Source: an uncultured Oscillospiraceae bacterium
GTDB lineage: Bacteria > Bacillota > Clostridia > Oscillospirales > Oscillospiraceae
DNA length: 13,612 nucleotides
Reading direction: 5' to 3'
NCBI GenBank assembly: GCA_900769995.1
Contig: CAAGIT010000187.1
Span: forward strand, 1 to 13,612
Each line of letters starts with the position of its first letter. The first letter of the stretch is position 1. Shown piece after piece: positions 13,596 through 13,612 of the stretch. Below the pieces are notes generated by a model. It was not told where the DNA came from. It worked only from the letters and a program-made list of their open reading frames with translations, and ran no database searches. Position numbers and translations under genes: made by a program.

Positions 13596-13612
13596 GTAGG
13601 GGACGGGTTTCC
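13596..13612 (+). repeat. REP-like palindrome, type II, cut by the window end
   Basis: GTAGGGGACGGGTTTCC: the intact GTAGGGG head and first stem arm. The pairing arm would lie beyond the window. Confidence 0.75.

Overview
This window reads as the replication-origin region of a Bacillota chromosome, most likely a GC-moderate anaerobic Clostridia member (Oscillospirales-like). The basis is the classic order dnaA, dnaN, S4-domain yaaA, recF, remB, gyrB, gyrA, a GyrB of about 646 residues without the proteobacterial insertion, and a minimal two-gene SufC/SufB system of the kind found in archaea and strict anaerobes. The genus cannot be fixed from the sequence alone.

Left block, minus strand (162-8927): dnaA, then a 243-base spacer packed with DnaA boxes (the likely oriC), then dnaN, yaaA, recF, remB, gyrB and gyrA. 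Spacing from dnaN to gyrA is tight: yaaA and recF overlap by 11 bases, remB and gyrB abut (TGA followed directly by ATG), and gyrB and gyrA are 30 bases apart. The block supplies initiation (DnaA), the sliding clamp (DnaN), gap repair (RecF), a matrix-gene regulator (RemB) and supercoiling (gyrase).

Divergent spacer (8928-9553): a near-consensus sigma-A-type dnaA promoter, a 162-base foldback (MITE-like) element just upstream of its -35 box, a cluster of short palindromic repeats with a GTAG head (REP-like), a dyad that could be an operator, and a clean promoter for the suf operon. The rpmH-rnpA cluster that usually diverges from dnaA in Bacillota is absent.

Right block, plus strand (9554-13540): sufC and sufB (SMS-type Fe-S cluster assembly, 7-base overlap), a two-TM YcxB-like protein, and hemW (radical-SAM haem chaperone, itself an Fe-S protein), ending at a strong intrinsic terminator. 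A DUF6512-like membrane protein follows; its only plausible start, a TTG, lies at the end of the terminator T-tract.

Both window ends (1-160 and 13554-13612) and the dnaA/suf spacer carry the same family of palindromic repeats. They come in two hairpin sequences that share a GTAGGGG head, an architecture like that of REP elements mobilised by RAYT transposases. No rRNA, tRNA, CRISPR array or intact insertion sequence was seen.
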